Shown here: positions 1 to 9,541 of the stretch, piece by piece | Position numbering within the stretch: the stretch's first letter is position 1 | Layout of the letters: each line of letters starts with the position of its first letter | The notes under the pieces: generated by a model | Told to the model about the DNA's origin: nothing | Database searches by the model: none | What the model saw: only the letters and a program-made list of their open reading frames with translations | NCBI RefSeq assembly: GCF_001012825.1 | Contig: NZ_LCZJ02000013.1 | Location: 1-64,000 of the forward strand | Reading direction: 5' to 3' | Length of the DNA stretch: 64,000 nucleotides | DNA from: Paenibacillus etheri | GTDB lineage: Bacteria > Bacillota > Bacilli > Paenibacillales > Paenibacillaceae | Made by a program: the position numbers and the translations under genes

Positions 1-25
1 CATACCGTTGCCGCTGTTCACCCAT
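1..25 (-). CDS. 5' end of an unidentified gene, cut by the window edge
   Basis: On the minus strand an ATG at 25-23 opens a frame reading MGEQRQRY and continuing off the left edge. It is preceded by a near-perfect ribosome binding site, TAAGGAGGTG, at 31-40 on the plus strand read in reverse. That placement of a strong Shine-Dalgarno site before an ATG is the only evidence. Eight residues are too few to name a product. The gene diverges from lonB, so the 500 bases between them should carry promoters for both directions. Confidence 0.6.
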
Positions 26-40
26 GTGAACACCTCCTTA

Positions 41-536
41 GATATCTTCATTATCTTAATCTCTTAACGAGGTGTCCACTTTTAATTCTAGCTTCATTTT
101 TCCCTATAATTTATTGTGATTGTATCGTAATTGAGCAGATGAATAGTTATTTAGAGAAATATCTTAAACAGGTTACTTGGCGTACCTAGTAAATTCAGCG
201 TATAAAGGTAATTCCCATTACCGATGAGCCGAGTATAATCAAGTTACTTCATCCCTTTAAACATGGAGGTTACTAAATTGAATTAATCGTAGCCTCCAAG
301 CGGCTAAAGTACCACTCAGCGCAAGTTGTGAGCAGGGTTAATAAGTTTACACTGCGCACGTTGTGAACACGAGTTGTAAACTCGGTGTACATAGTAAATT
401 CCAGAACCGCACTGTCGTCCCACACCAACAATTCAACAAATCCTCAATTGTGCGTTTACTAATTACCGAAACGGCTATACTACCTAATAGTAGCCAAAGG
501 TGGAAAGGTAGACTGAACGAAACAGGAGGATGACCT
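41..536. other. Non-coding divergent intergenic region
   Basis: About 500 bases without a convincing gene, between the leftward partial gene and lonB. It holds small repeats: GTTGTGAGCA and GTTGTGAACA near 324 and 359, TAGTAAATTC near 188 and 392, and an inverted repeat GAGTT-GTA-AACTC at 371-383 flanked by ACAC/GTGT. A further inverted repeat TACTA-CCTAA-TAGTA lies just before lonB near 479-493. I see no clear sigma-A promoter with good -35 and -10 boxes. The repeats could be regulator sites, but none matches an operator I can name. Confidence 0.5.
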
Positions 537-2246
537 ATGGAATTAAGTATAGTTGTGATGATCGTGCAGCTCTTTTTCGCGCTGGTTATCGGCGTATACT
601 TTTGGAATCTGCTGCGGGGTCAAAAGACAAACAAGACGGCGGTAGAACGAGAGTCGCGCAAGGAATTGGATAAACTACGGAAAATGCGAATGATTTCACT
701 GACCAAACCATTGTCGGAGAAAACTAGGCCGGCTTCAATTGGAGATATTGTCGGACAAAAAGACGGGCTCCGCGCCCTGAAGGCCGCACTGTGCAGTGCT
801 AATCCGCAGCATGTGATTATTTATGGTCCGCCGGGAGTCGGCAAAACTGCAGCGGCGCGCGTTGTTATGGAAGAGGCGAAAAAAAATGTCCTTTCCCCTT
901 TTAAAAGTGATGCCAAATTCACAGAGATTGACGCTACGACCGCTCGTTTTGATGAGCGTGGTATTGCCGACCCATTAATTGGATCGGTGCATGATCCTAT
1001 CTATCAGGGCGCCGGAGCCATGGGTGTGGCAGGTGTGCCGCAGCCAAAGCCGGGAGCGGTGACGAAGGCGCATGGCGGGATTCTATTTTTGGATGAGATA
1101 GGTGAGCTTCACCCCATTCAGATGAATAAGCTGCTAAAGGTGCTGGAGGACCGTAAGGTTCTACTAGAGAGCGCGTATTATAATTCGGAGGACAATAATA
1201 CTCCGGCTTATATTCATGATATTTTTCAAAATGGCTTACCCGCTGATTTCCGGTTAGTTGGAGCTACTACGCGTTCCCCGGATGAGATCTCTCCCGCGCT
1301 TCGTTCACGCTGCATGGAGATTTATTTCCGTCCGCTATTGCCGGATGAGATTGCGGTCATCGGACGTGACGCGATACAGAAGATCGGACTGAAGCCAAGC
1401 CCGGAAGCTGTCACTGTTGTGCAGCAATATGCAACAAATGGCCGGGAGGCAGTCAATATGATTCAGCTCGCTGCTGGATTAGCACTAACGGAGCAAAGAG
1501 ATACGCTAAGTGCTGCTGATGTAGAATGGGTAGCAGGCAGCAGCCAGCTTCCACTTCGCACCGAGCGCAAGATTCCTTCGGCGCCGCAGATTGGTTTGGT
1601 TAACGGACTTGCAGTGTATGGACCGGGAATGGGCACCTTGCTCGAGATCGAAGTATCTGCAGCGCCTGCGCAGAACGGTCAAGGCAGACTGAACGTAACC
1701 GGAGTGGTAGATGAGGAAGAGATTGGTGGAGGTTCTCGCACGATTCGGAGAAAGAGCATGGCCAAAGGCTCGGTTGAGAACGTATTGACCGTACTGCGCA
1801 CCATGAATCTGGAGCCAGACCGTTATGATCTGCATGTGAACTTTCCAGGTGGAACACCCATTGACGGACCATCAGCAGGGGTTGCGATGGCAGTTGCTAT
1901 CGTCTCCGCCATTCGTGGTCTTCCCGTGGATAATACCGTAGCGATCACTGGTGAGATAGGCATACATGGGCGAGTGAAGCCTGTTGGTGGTGTAATTGCG
2001 AAGGTGGAGGCTGCTTTTCAAGCGGGAGCTACTACGGTGCTTATTCCAAAAGAAAACTGGCAGACCCTATTCGCTGACCTCGCCCCGCTACGCGTCATTC
2101 CTATGGAGACGGTGGAAGAAGTGTTCCGTCATCTATTTGGTGCCGATACAGCAGATGTAAGGCTTCCTGCAGTGGCTGGCGAGCTTTTCTCCGCAGCACC
2201 TTCACTCCTAAAGGCCGATGCCGCTGGCGAATCTGCAAAGGGTTGA
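537..2246 (+). CDS. lonB: LonB, membrane-anchored ATP-dependent protease
   Basis: AAA+ serine protease of the Lon family that degrades proteins at the membrane; in B. subtilis LonB is active in the forespore. The 569-residue length fits the family (B. subtilis about 550). The N-terminus has one hydrophobic anchor (about residues 3-24). Walker A is GPPGVGKT at 97-104, followed by the sensor-type stretch LFLDEIGEL. The proteolytic domain carries the Ser-Lys dyad: Ser446 in DGPSAG and Lys489 in GGVIAK. Start at ATG 537 follows AGGAGG with a normal spacing. A terminator separates it from lonA, so the two are separate transcription units, as in Bacillus. Family assignment is secure; forespore expression is carried over from B. 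subtilis. Confidence 0.96.
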   Translation: MELSIVVMIVQLFFALVIGVYFWNLLRGQKTNKTAVERESRKELDKLRKMRMISLTKPLSEKTRPASIGDIVGQKDGLRALKAALCSANPQHVIIYGPPGVGKTAAARVVMEEAKKNVLSPFKSDAKFTEIDATTARFDERGIADPLIGSVHDPIYQGAGAMGVAGVPQPKPGAVTKAHGGILFLDEIGELHPIQMNKLLKVLEDRKVLLESAYYNSEDNNTPAYIHDIFQNGLPADFRLVGATTRSPDEISPALRSRCMEIYFRPLLPDEIAVIGRDAIQKIGLKPSPEAVTVVQQYATNGREAVNMIQLAAGLALTEQRDTLSAADVEWVAGSSQLPLRTERKIPSAPQIGLVNGLAVYGPGMGTLLEIEVSAAPAQNGQGRLNVTGVVDEEEIGGGSRTIRRKSMAKGSVENVLTVLRTMNLEPDRYDLHVNFPGGTPIDGPSAGVAMAVAIVSAIRGLPVDNTVAITGEIGIHGRVKPVGGVIAKVEAAFQAGATTVLIPKENWQTLFADLAPLRVIPMETVEEVFRHLFGADTADVRLPAVAGELFSAAPSLLKADAAGESAKG

Positions 2247-2323
2247 GCTAGAAATGACCTTAAATTTGAGCTAGGTTATTTTATGGTTTTTATGAGTAAA
2301 TCGAGACTTACCGCATGTAAAAT

Positions 2324-2360
2324 AAAGGGGGCTGCAGGCGTGTCTGCTGCTTCCTTTTTT
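2324..2360 (+). terminator. Intrinsic terminator after lonB
   Basis: Arms 2324-2337 and 2344-2357 pair over 14 positions with two G-U pairs and one U-U mismatch around a six-base loop, and the 3' arm runs into a six-T tract. It separates lonB from lonA. Confidence 0.75.
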
Positions 2361-2463
2361 AAAATATAGCTTCACACTTTCCATAATCCTTACATTTCTT
2401 TGAGAAACGTTGTCGTTTTTTTAGGATAATAAGGTTGTTTATTCTTAAATTGAAAGTACTTTG

Positions 2464-2493
2464 TTGGTGTTTTGGGGCTGCTTTTGTTAGAAT
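2464..2493 (+). promoter_or_regulatory. Possible sigma-A promoter of lonA
   Basis: TTGGTG at 2464-2469 and TAGAAT at 2488-2493 are separated by 18 bases, and the lonA start lies about 45 bases downstream. The -35 box is imperfect. I saw no CtsR-type tandem heptad next to it. Confidence 0.4.
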
Positions 2494-2538
2494 GAATTCA
2501 TATGAGATTAATTGAGAGCCATGGGAGGTGCGAAAGCG

Positions 2539-4902
2539 ATGATGACAAATAAAACAAAAGGTCGTCGTTTTCCTTTATTACCGCTAAGAGGTCTTCTTGT
2601 GTACCCAAGCATGGTTCTTCACTTGGATGTGGGCCGTGAGAAGTCAGTTCGGGCACTAGAAAAAGCTATGGTTGAAGATAATTTAATTCTTCTGTGTTCA
2701 CAGTCGGAAGTGAATATTGAAGAGCCTGGTCAGGACGATATTTTTCGGGTCGGTACTGTCGCGAATGTGCGGCAAATGCTGAAGCTGCCAAACGGTACGA
2801 TTCGTGTACTGGTTGAGGGTGTAGAACGAGCCGAGATTATTAATTATATCGATAATGATGAGTATTATGAGGTTATGGCGCGCGAGCTACCAGAAGAGGA
2901 AGACGGCGATCAAGAGTGTGATGCGCTGATGCGTACAGTACTTAATCAGTTCGAACACTATATAACGTTATCCAAAAAAGTGACACCAGAGACACTGGCT
3001 GCTGTATCCGATATTGAGGAGCCGGGTCGTCTTGCAGATGTCATTACGAGTCATTTATCGCTGAAGATTAAGGATAAGCAAGAAATTCTAGAGACGATTG
3101 ATGTTAGTAAACGGCTAGAGAAGCTTCTTGATATTCTTAATAATGAGCGTGAAGTGCTGGAGCTTGAACGCAAGATCAATCAACGTGTGAAGAAACAGAT
3201 GGAGAAGACGCAGAAGGAATATTATTTGCGCGAGCAAATGAAAGCGATCCAGAAAGAACTCGGCGAGAAGGAAGGTCGGGTGGGAGAAGCGGAAGAGCTG
3301 CGGACTCTAATGGAAGAAAAGAATTTACCGGAACGTGTAAAAGAGAAGATGGAGAAGGAAATCGATCGTCTGGAAAAAATGCCAGTGAGCTCAGCGGAAG
3401 GTGGCGTAATTCGCAATTATGTGGATTGGCTGCTGGGTCTTCCTTGGAATGAACAGACAGAAGATGACCTCGATATTAAGAAGGCAGAACAGGTACTAGA
3501 TGAGGACCACTATGGTTTGGAAAAACCAAAGGAACGGGTATTGGAATATTTAGCCGTTCAGCAGTTGGTGAAGAAGCTAAAAGGTCCGATTTTATGTCTT
3601 GTAGGGCCTCCAGGAGTGGGCAAAACCTCACTGGCTCGTTCCATCGCCCGTTCACTCAATCGTAAGTTCGTTCGCATTTCGCTTGGGGGTGTGCGTGATG
3701 AAGCGGAGATCCGTGGTCATCGCCGGACTTATGTGGGTGCGATGCCAGGCCGAATCATTCAAGGAATGAAGACGGCAGGCACGATTAATCCAGTTATCCT
3801 GCTAGATGAAATTGATAAAATGGCTGCAGATTTCCGTGGCGATCCATCCTCCGCATTGCTTGAGGTACTGGACCCAGAACAGAACAATACGTTCAGTGAC
3901 CATTTCGTAGAGTTACCGTTTGATTTATCAAACGTTATGTTTGTTACAACAGCGAACGTAGTGCATAACATTCCGCGTCCGCTACTCGATCGGATGGAAA
4001 TGCTGTTCATTCCGGGTTATACGGAACTGGAGAAATTGCAGATCGGTAGCCGTTATCTTTTGCCGAAGCAGAAGAAGAACCACGGTCTTGCAGAAGATCA
4101 ACTGATCATTGAAGACGACAGTTTATTACGTATCGTGCGTGAATATACGCGTGAATCCGGTGTGCGTAATTTGGAACAGCAGATTGCAGCGTTATGCCGC
4201 AAAGCCGCGAAACAGATTGTGTCCAAGGAAAAAGAAAGTGTAGTCATTCTGCCTGATGACATCAAGGAATACCTAGGTGCATCGAAATACCGTTATGGTA
4301 TGGCGGAGCTTGAAGACCAGATTGGTACAGTAACAGGGTTGGCCTGGACTGAGGTTGGTGGCGATACACTGCTGATCGAAGTGACTGTTGTGCAGGGAAC
4401 GGGCAAGCTAACACTTACTGGACAACTGGGCGATGTAATGAAGGAGTCGGCGCAGGCTGCTTTCAGTTATACACGTTCGAAGGCGGAGGAGCTGGGGCTC
4501 CAGCCTGATTTTTATGAGAAGATTGATATTCATATCCACATTCCTGAAGGTGCGATTCCGAAGGATGGCCCATCTGCAGGGATTACGATTGCTACCGCTT
4601 TGATCTCAGCACTTACGAAGCGTTATGTTTCGAAGGATGTGGCTATGACTGGTGAGATCACCCTACGTGGACGTGTATTGCCGATCGGTGGACTGAAAGA
4701 GAAATCTTTAGCCGCACACCGTGCTGGATATAAAAAGATCCTTCTTCCCAAAGATAATGAACGTGATCTGAAAGAAATTCCAGAGAGCGTACGTAATGAT
4801 GTGGAGTTCATACCAGTATCTAACATGGATCAGGTCTTGCATCATGCGTTAGTAGAGCATCATAATGAAATTAGCAGTGAGCCACCGAGTAGTGTGCATT
4901 AG
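2539..4902 (+). CDS. lonA: LonA, ATP-dependent protease La
   Basis: Cytosolic AAA+ protease for misfolded and regulatory proteins. In order: an N-terminal substrate-binding (LAN) domain starting [15 protein letters not shown], a long coiled-coil segment, the AAA+ module with Walker A GPPGVGKT at residues 356-363, and the C-terminal protease domain with Ser679 (DGPSAG) and Lys722 (GGLKEK), the same numbering as E. coli Lon. The frame is open from a TTG at 2512 and has an ATG at 2521, but GGGAGGTG at 2523-2530 is the only good ribosome binding site and it points to ATG 2539 (787 residues) or the adjacent ATG 2542. lonA is followed after 12 bases by ysxC, as in B. subtilis, so the two are probably co-transcribed. 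Confidence 0.97.
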   Translation: MMTNKTKGRRFPLLPLRGLLVYPSMVLHLDVGREKSVRALEKAMVEDNLILLCSQSEVNIEEPGQDDIFRVGTVANVRQMLKLPNGTIRVLVEGVERAEIINYIDNDEYYEVMARELPEEEDGDQECDALMRTVLNQFEHYITLSKKVTPETLAAVSDIEEPGRLADVITSHLSLKIKDKQEILETIDVSKRLEKLLDILNNEREVLELERKINQRVKKQMEKTQKEYYLREQMKAIQKELGEKEGRVGEAEELRTLMEEKNLPERVKEKMEKEIDRLEKMPVSSAEGGVIRNYVDWLLGLPWNEQTEDDLDIKKAEQVLDEDHYGLEKPKERVLEYLAVQQLVKKLKGPILCLVGPPGVGKTSLARSIARSLNRKFVRISLGGVRDEAEIRGHRRTYVGAMPGRIIQGMKTAGTINPVILLDEIDKMAADFRGDPSSALLEVLDPEQNNTFSDHFVELPFDLSNVMFVTTANVVHNIPRPLLDRMEMLFIPGYTELEKLQIGSRYLLPKQKKNHGLAEDQLIIEDDSLLRIVREYTRESGVRNLEQQIAALCRKAAKQIVSKEKESVVILPDDIKEYLGASKYRYGMAELEDQIGTVTGLAWTEVGGDTLLIEVTVVQGTGKLTLTGQLGDVMKESAQAAFSYTRSKAEELGLQPDFYEKIDIHIHIPEGAIPKDGPSAGITIATALISALTKRYVSKDVAMTGEITLRGRVLPIGGLKEKSLAAHRAGYKKILLPKDNERDLKEIPESVRNDVEFIPVSNMDQVLHHALVEHHNEISSEPPSSVH

Positions 4903-4914
4903 AAAGGAAGTCCT

Positions 4915-5583
4915 ATGAAAGTTAATATTGCCGAATTTATAATCAGTGCCGTTGGCCCTGATCAATACCCTGATGATGCTTTGCCAGAGGTTGCTCTGGC
5001 AGGGCGCTCCAATGTAGGGAAGTCATCCCTCATTAACCGAATGATTAATCGTAAGAATCTGGCTCGGACAAGCTCCACCCCAGGTAAGACCCAGCATATG
5101 AACTATTACCGCATCAATGAAGACAGCATGTATTTTGTTGACTTTCCGGGTTATGGATATGCTAAAGTATCGAAGACCCAACGTGCAACATGGGGCAAGA
5201 TGGTGGAAAAATATCTCTCTGAGCGCGATACATTGAAGCTTGTTCTGCTCATCGTGGATCTACGTCATCCGCCGACCAGCAATGATAAGATGATGTTCGA
5301 CTGGTTGAAGCATTATGATCTACCTATGTGTGTGGTTGCGACAAAGGCGGATAAGATTCCGAAGACTCGCTGGCAAAAGCATATCAAGATCATGAAGCAG
5401 GAGCTTGGCGTGCTGTCAGGGGATAATTTCATCCCATTCTCTTCGGAGATTGGCCTTGGTAAAGAAGAGCTTTGGGGATTAATCGATGGGTATGTTCTCT
5501 CCTCGGAGAATGAAACTCCAGATACTGAGGATGCTGAAATAGATGCAAATGAATCTCAGCAAGTGGGACCTACTGAAGCATAA
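4915..5583 (+). CDS. ysxC: YsxC/EngB, ribosome biogenesis GTPase
   Basis: Essential small GTPase that helps late assembly of the 50S subunit. The G motifs are clear: G1 GRSNVGKSS near residues 30-38, G2 threonine in SSTPGKT, G3 DFPGYG, and G4 TKADK. The protein is 222 residues, about 25 longer than the B. subtilis protein; the excess is an acidic, low-complexity C-terminal tail (after VLSSENET) with no recognised domain. It follows lonA by 12 bases with the ribosome binding site GAAAGGAAG, so it is translated from the lonA transcript, and a terminator follows. The neighbour in Bacillus would be ysxD-hemA; here hemA is 24.5 kb away. Confidence 0.96.
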   Translation: MKVNIAEFIISAVGPDQYPDDALPEVALAGRSNVGKSSLINRMINRKNLARTSSTPGKTQHMNYYRINEDSMYFVDFPGYGYAKVSKTQRATWGKMVEKYLSERDTLKLVLLIVDLRHPPTSNDKMMFDWLKHYDLPMCVVATKADKIPKTRWQKHIKIMKQELGVLSGDNFIPFSSEIGLGKEELWGLIDGYVLSSENETPDTEDAEIDANESQQVGPTEA

Positions 5584-5605
5584 GACAAGAACTCATTTTC
5601 AATCA

Positions 5606-5643
5606 AGCAACCATTTCTTTTGGGAATGGTTGTATTTTTTTTG
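5606..5643 (+). terminator. Intrinsic terminator after ysxC
   Basis: CAACCATT (5608-5615) pairs with AATGGTTG (5625-5632), followed by a run of Ts from 5635. It ends the lonA-ysxC unit just before the polysaccharide locus. Confidence 0.75.
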
Positions 5644-5688
5644 TCGTTAAATCTACATTTTTCATGGGAAGGGACCGATAGATAACAT

Positions 5689-6471
5689 ATGAAAGATATC
5701 CATTGCCACATCTTACCCTTTATAGATGACGGAGCCGCTGACTGGGAATCCGCTCTCGCCATGGCGCATGACGCCTATAGGGACGGGATAACTGCCGTCA
5801 TTGCCACACCACATCATGCCAACGGTCAATATATGAATAACGCCCCCAGTATAAGAGAAGCAGTGGATCTGATGAATGAAAAACTTCGTCAGCATGGAAA
5901 TCCACTGCTTGTTCTTCCAGGTCAGGAAATTAGAGTCTACGGAGATTTACTAGATGATCTGGAACGGGGGCAACTGCTAAGTCTTGCAGACTCGCGGTAT
6001 ATTTTGCTGGAAATGCCTTCTTCACGAGTCCCGCGCAATATGGAAGAAATCTGCCACGAGTTGATCATTCAAGGTTTCGTTCCGGTCATCGCCCATCCGG
6101 AGCGTAATGCTGAGGTAGCTGCCGATCCTTCTAAGTTAGAAAGATTGATAGAGCTGGGATCACTGGGTCAGGTAACCGCACAAAGTCTTGCAGGCGTCTT
6201 CGGGAATAAACTTCAGAAGCTATCCCTGGAGTTATGTCGTAGAAATGCAGTACATGTGTTGGCCTCTGATGCACATGACAGTGTTCATCGTCCTTTCGGA
6301 TTAAATGCTGCTTATGTGGTTTTAGAGAAAGAATTAGGTCCTGAGATGCGCGACTATATGCGCGAGAATGCTCAGCAAATTGTGGCAAATGGTGAGGTTA
6401 ATCGTGGTAATCACGTACAAATTAGGAGGAATCGACACAAATTGTTTGGCATTTTTTCCCGAAAGGGCTGA
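5689..6471 (+). CDS. ywqE: PHP-type protein-tyrosine phosphatase (YwqE/CpsB/Wzb-like)
   Basis: Metal-dependent phosphatase of the PHP superfamily that dephosphorylates the BY-kinase and other tyrosine-phosphorylated proteins of polysaccharide synthesis. The N-terminus DIHCHILPFIDDGA holds the metal-binding His pair, followed by ATPHH near residues 40-44, an EIRVYGDL segment, IAHPERN near 146-152 and ASDAHD near 193-198, all typical of CpsB/YwqE. Length 260 fits (B. subtilis YwqE 254). The ribosome binding site is weak: GGGAAGGG lies about 16 bases before the ATG. It is the first gene of the glycan locus and lies two genes upstream of the Wzz/BY-kinase pair it should regulate. Family assignment is strong; the exact substrate is inferred. 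Confidence 0.93.
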   Translation: MKDIHCHILPFIDDGAADWESALAMAHDAYRDGITAVIATPHHANGQYMNNAPSIREAVDLMNEKLRQHGNPLLVLPGQEIRVYGDLLDDLERGQLLSLADSRYILLEMPSSRVPRNMEEICHELIIQGFVPVIAHPERNAEVAADPSKLERLIELGSLGQVTAQSLAGVFGNKLQKLSLELCRRNAVHVLASDAHDSVHRPFGLNAAYVVLEKELGPEMRDYMRENAQQIVANGEVNRGNHVQIRRNRHKLFGIFSRKG

Positions 6472-6473
6472 CT

Positions 6474-6500
6474 ATTCTACCTAATAGTGGTAGAATGGGT
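6474..6500 (+). repeat. Inverted repeat after ywqE
   Basis: ATTCTACC (6474-6481) and GGTAGAAT (6489-6496) form a perfect 8-bp stem with a seven-base loop, followed by GGGTTTTATT. The T-tract is poor, so it is either a weak terminator or a protein-binding site. Confidence 0.45.
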
Positions 6501-6547
6501 TTTATTGGGTGAATCGATGCTATACGTAATAGTGTAAGCATGGGCGA

Positions 6548-6562
6548 ATAGTCTAGGACTAT
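6548..6562. promoter_or_regulatory. Short palindrome upstream of the SLH gene, possible operator
   Basis: ATAGTC-TAG-GACTAT is a perfect 6-3-6 inverted repeat 44 bases before the GTG start of the SLH gene. TATAGT within it could serve as a -10 box. No regulator is identified. Confidence 0.35.
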
Positions 6563-6605
6563 AGTAACACGAGAAATCAAATACATATAAAGAGGTGCAT
6601 ATTTA

Positions 6606-8636
6606 GTGACTTTGAAAAAGAAACTAGTAGTATCAACATTGGCAGTTAGCATGGCAGCGGTTGCAGTAGCAGGACTTCCGCTTAGCAGCAAAGGATTGGC
6701 AGCTCAGTTTGGAATCGTTGGAACAGCATCCGCTGCGACTAGCGTGGATTTTGCAAGCTTGAAGGAGCGTGCAACGAAGCTTTACAGCTCGCTTACTGAT
6801 GCTGATAAGCAGACGCTTCGTGATTTCCGTACTGAGCTTCAAAGTCTTTCACGTGAACAACTGGAAAAAGATTTCGCACCTGTTTTGGCTCAACTTGAGC
6901 TTAGCGATGCAGAAAAAACTACATTGTTTGATCTCTACTTAGAAGTAGTATCGTCTATCTATACTCCGGATTTATCCGCAGTGACAGATATTCTGAAGTC
7001 CCCAAATTATGAGGCTTATCAAGCACTACTTAAGGAGATCGGTAAACAAGCTGGTATAACTGATCTTTCCGTTGAAGAAGTTTACAGCTTCATCTTTGGT
7101 TCAAACGGTGTTGAACAGAAACTAATCAACCTGCTAAAAGGAAAATCAGAATCGGATCTAATTGATCTTATTGCTCATCCGAACAGTGAACTCGCGAATA
7201 AAGTGAAGGCTATTGTTCTCGACAGCACCATTGGTACTGCGAACTATTCCTTGAGAGCGTCTCTAGCAGAACTTAAGATTACTAAAGATATGATTGCAGC
7301 GACCAAGAATAATGTTGAATCTAGACTTACTAATGAAAAAGCAGCCGCTCTAGTGCTGGCGAAAGCTTACTATAATGCCTATCTTAAATCATCTACAACT
7401 ACACCGACTAATCCTAGCACTTCTGGAAACTCCAACTCCGGTTCAGATTTTACAACAAAACCACTAACTGTGGATCAGAAATTGGCAGCTGCAGCTACTT
7501 ATGATGTATCTAAACTGGTACAAGTAGTAGATGGTAAAGCAACTGTGAAATTGGTAGACACTGATACAATCAATGCATTGGCAAATCTTGCTGCTGCAGC
7601 TAAAGCTGCCGGTAAAGAAGGTACTGCCCTTACGCTGACATTGAATCTTGGTACGATCACTGCGCCAACTGTTGAAGTTCCGTTGTCCAAAGCTATTGTT
7701 GAAGCAGCTAAGACTAAAGGTATCGCCAATATCGCAGTAACCTTTAATGGAGTAACCGTAACGATCCCTGTAAGCCAATTTAGCACAGCTATCGCATTGA
7801 CAGTAACTACTGCTAAACCAGAAGTTGTAACTTCCGTTACCAAATTGAAATTGGCTTCGGATGTGTACGAATTCGCACTTAGTGTGAACGGTGTAGCAAC
7901 TAGCACATTTAAACAACCAATTACAATCAAATTACCACTCAAGAATACAGATGGTCTTGATAAAGAATTGCTGTCCGTAGCGAAGCTTGTATACGGCAAC
8001 CTGCAATTCCAAGGTGGTGTGCTTGATGGAGAGTTCATCGTAGAACCACGTGATACTTTCTCATCCTATGCAGTGCTTGAGAATAAAGTAAACTTTACGG
8101 ATATTGCTAGTGTACAAGCATGGGCTGGCAAACAAATTCAAGTCGTAGCTGCAAAAGGCGCGATTGAAGGCGTAGGCGAAGGTAAATTCGCACCGAAGAG
8201 CAATGTAACTCGTGCAGAGTTCGCTAAAATGCTGATTCGTGCGCTTAACCTAGAGAACAATTCAGCTGTACAAAGCTTTAGCGATGTAAGTTCAACTGCT
8301 TGGTATGCACCGTATGTAGCAGTTGCAGCAGAAAAAGGAATCATTACTGGACGCAGTGCGGCTAAGTTCGATCCTAATGCAACCATCACACGTGCAGAGA
8401 TGGCAACGATGATCTCTCGCGCAGTGAAATCTATGAATCCAGCTGCAACAACGAATGTAACGGCAATTAGCCAATTCTCCGATGCTGCTAAGATCAGCGC
8501 ATCTTTGAGAGATGGCGTAGCATTCGCAGCAGATCATAACTTGGTTATCGGAAATGCTGGTAAGTTCAACCCGAACGATACGGCAACTCGTGCTGAAGCA
8601 GCAGTAATTATCTACCGTACCATTAACTTCAAGTAA
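6606..8636 (+). CDS. Exported S-layer-homology (SLH) domain protein
   Basis: Secreted cell-surface protein anchored to cell-wall polymer through SLH domains. The start is GTG 6606, eight bases after AGAGGTG. Residues 1-44 form a signal peptide: KKK, a hydrophobic core, then ASA-A. Residues about 45-255 are helical and charged with no family I can name; about 263-287 is a Ser/Thr/Pro/Gly linker; 290-490 looks beta-rich with repeated Val/Thr strands. The C-terminal 180 residues are three SLH repeats, each with an FxD start and a TRAE signature (NVTRAEFAKML, TITRAEMATMI, DTATRAEAAVII). The position between a tyrosine phosphatase gene and the wzz/BY-kinase genes is notable, since SLH domains bind cell-wall polysaccharide. 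A strong terminator follows, so it may be transcribed alone. Function beyond anchoring is unknown. Confidence 0.92.
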   Translation: MTLKKKLVVSTLAVSMAAVAVAGLPLSSKGLAAQFGIVGTASAATSVDFASLKERATKLYSSLTDADKQTLRDFRTELQSLSREQLEKDFAPVLAQLELSDAEKTTLFDLYLEVVSSIYTPDLSAVTDILKSPNYEAYQALLKEIGKQAGITDLSVEEVYSFIFGSNGVEQKLINLLKGKSESDLIDLIAHPNSELANKVKAIVLDSTIGTANYSLRASLAELKITKDMIAATKNNVESRLTNEKAAALVLAKAYYNAYLKSSTTTPTNPSTSGNSNSGSDFTTKPLTVDQKLAAAATYDVSKLVQVVDGKATVKLVDTDTINALANLAAAAKAAGKEGTALTLTLNLGTITAPTVEVPLSKAIVEAAKTKGIANIAVTFNGVTVTIPVSQFSTAIALTVTTAKPEVVTSVTKLKLASDVYEFALSVNGVATSTFKQPITIKLPLKNTDGLDKELLSVAKLVYGNLQFQGGVLDGEFIVEPRDTFSSYAVLENKVNFTDIASVQAWAGKQIQVVAAKGAIEGVGEGKFAPKSNVTRAEFAKMLIRALNLENNSAVQSFSDVSSTAWYAPYVAVAAEKGIITGRSAAKFDPNATITRAEMATMISRAVKSMNPAATTNVTAISQFSDAAKISASLRDGVAFAADHNLVIGNAGKFNPNDTATRAEAAVIIYRTINFK

Positions 8637-8660
8637 GTAAATAAAAAAGTATAGTATACA

Positions 8661-8696
8661 GCCTCCTCTCATGTAGGTGAGAGGAGGCAATTTTTT
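8661..8696 (+). terminator. Strong intrinsic terminator after the SLH gene
   Basis: A perfect 11-bp stem (8661-8671 with 8678-8688), six-base loop, then AATTTTTT. It separates the SLH gene from the wzz operon. Confidence 0.9.
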
Positions 8697-8761
8697 GCCA
8701 ATAGGGAAGTGCTGTAATATAGTAACGAAATATTTCAGAAATAGCTTGGAGGTAATTACAC

Positions 8762-9541
8762 TTGTCATCACAAGAATTGGATCTTCGCGATTATTTTCAG
8801 ATCGTCAGGAAGAGACTATGGCTGATTGTTAGCATAGTTGTTTTGGTGTGCGGTGTTGCTGGTGTGTACAGTCTGTATATTAAGAATCCGGTGTATGAAG
8901 CATCCACTAAGATTATCGTTAACCAGACACCGACTCAGTCAGCAGCAGCACAGCTTGATTTGAACCAGATTAATACTAATATTCAATTGATTAATACGTA
9001 TAAGGAAATTATTAAGACTCCGGCCATCCTTGATATTGTTACGAGGGATTATCCGCAGTTCAATATTACTGCAGAAGAGTTGTTGAAGAAGGTTAATGTG
9101 AGCTCCGTCAATAATACGCAGGTGATGACACTTGTCGTTCGAGATAATTCGTATCAGCGAGCCGCTGAAATCGTGAATGCCATTTCACTTGTATTCAAGG
9201 ATGAGATTCCTAACCTATTTAACGTGGAGAACGTATCGATTCTGAATGAGGCCAAAGTGAATCCACTTAACGAGCCAGGACCCGTAGAACCGAATGTCTT
9301 AATGAATATGGCTATAGCTTTCATCGTGTCCTTGATGATTGGTTTAGGGATTGCTTTCTTGCTGGAATACATGGACGACACGCTGAAGACTGAAGCCGAT
9401 ATTGAGAAATATCTGGGTCTACCAACGATAGCTATGATTACAAGATTGGGTTCCGAAGAAAGCAAACAAGGCGCAACACAGGCACAGACGCAAACATCCA
9501 GAAAGGCGGGCGAACTCGAACATGTCACAGCTGCCAAATAA
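8762..9541 (+). CDS. Wzz/CapA-like polysaccharide co-polymerase (YwqC-like, BY-kinase modulator)
   Basis: Membrane chain-length regulator that also serves as the activating transmembrane partner of a separate BY-kinase in Firmicutes. The start is TTG 8762 with GGAGGT eight bases upstream. Two transmembrane segments flank an extracellular Wzz domain: residues about 17-37 after DLRDYFQIVRKR, and about 178-200. A Pro-rich EPGPVEPN segment lies just before the second transmembrane helix, as is usual in the family. The C-terminal tail (EEYMDDTLKTEADIEKYLGLP onwards) is the cytoplasmic contact for the kinase. The 3' end overlaps the kinase gene by 20 bases in another frame, implying translational coupling. 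Length 259 fits YwqC/CapA types. Confidence 0.92.
   Translation: MSSQELDLRDYFQIVRKRLWLIVSIVVLVCGVAGVYSLYIKNPVYEASTKIIVNQTPTQSAAAQLDLNQINTNIQLINTYKEIIKTPAILDIVTRDYPQFNITAEELLKKVNVSSVNNTQVMTLVVRDNSYQRAAEIVNAISLVFKDEIPNLFNVENVSILNEAKVNPLNEPGPVEPNVLMNMAIAFIVSLMIGLGIAFLLEYMDDTLKTEADIEKYLGLPTIAMITRLGSEESKQGATQAQTQTSRKAGELEHVTAAK

Noticed and set aside
7499-8038. Long minus-strand open frames (179 and 150 codons) inside the SLH gene
   Set aside because: They mirror the repetitive Ala/Val/Thr-rich coding sequence, have no ribosome binding site and encode low-complexity proteins.
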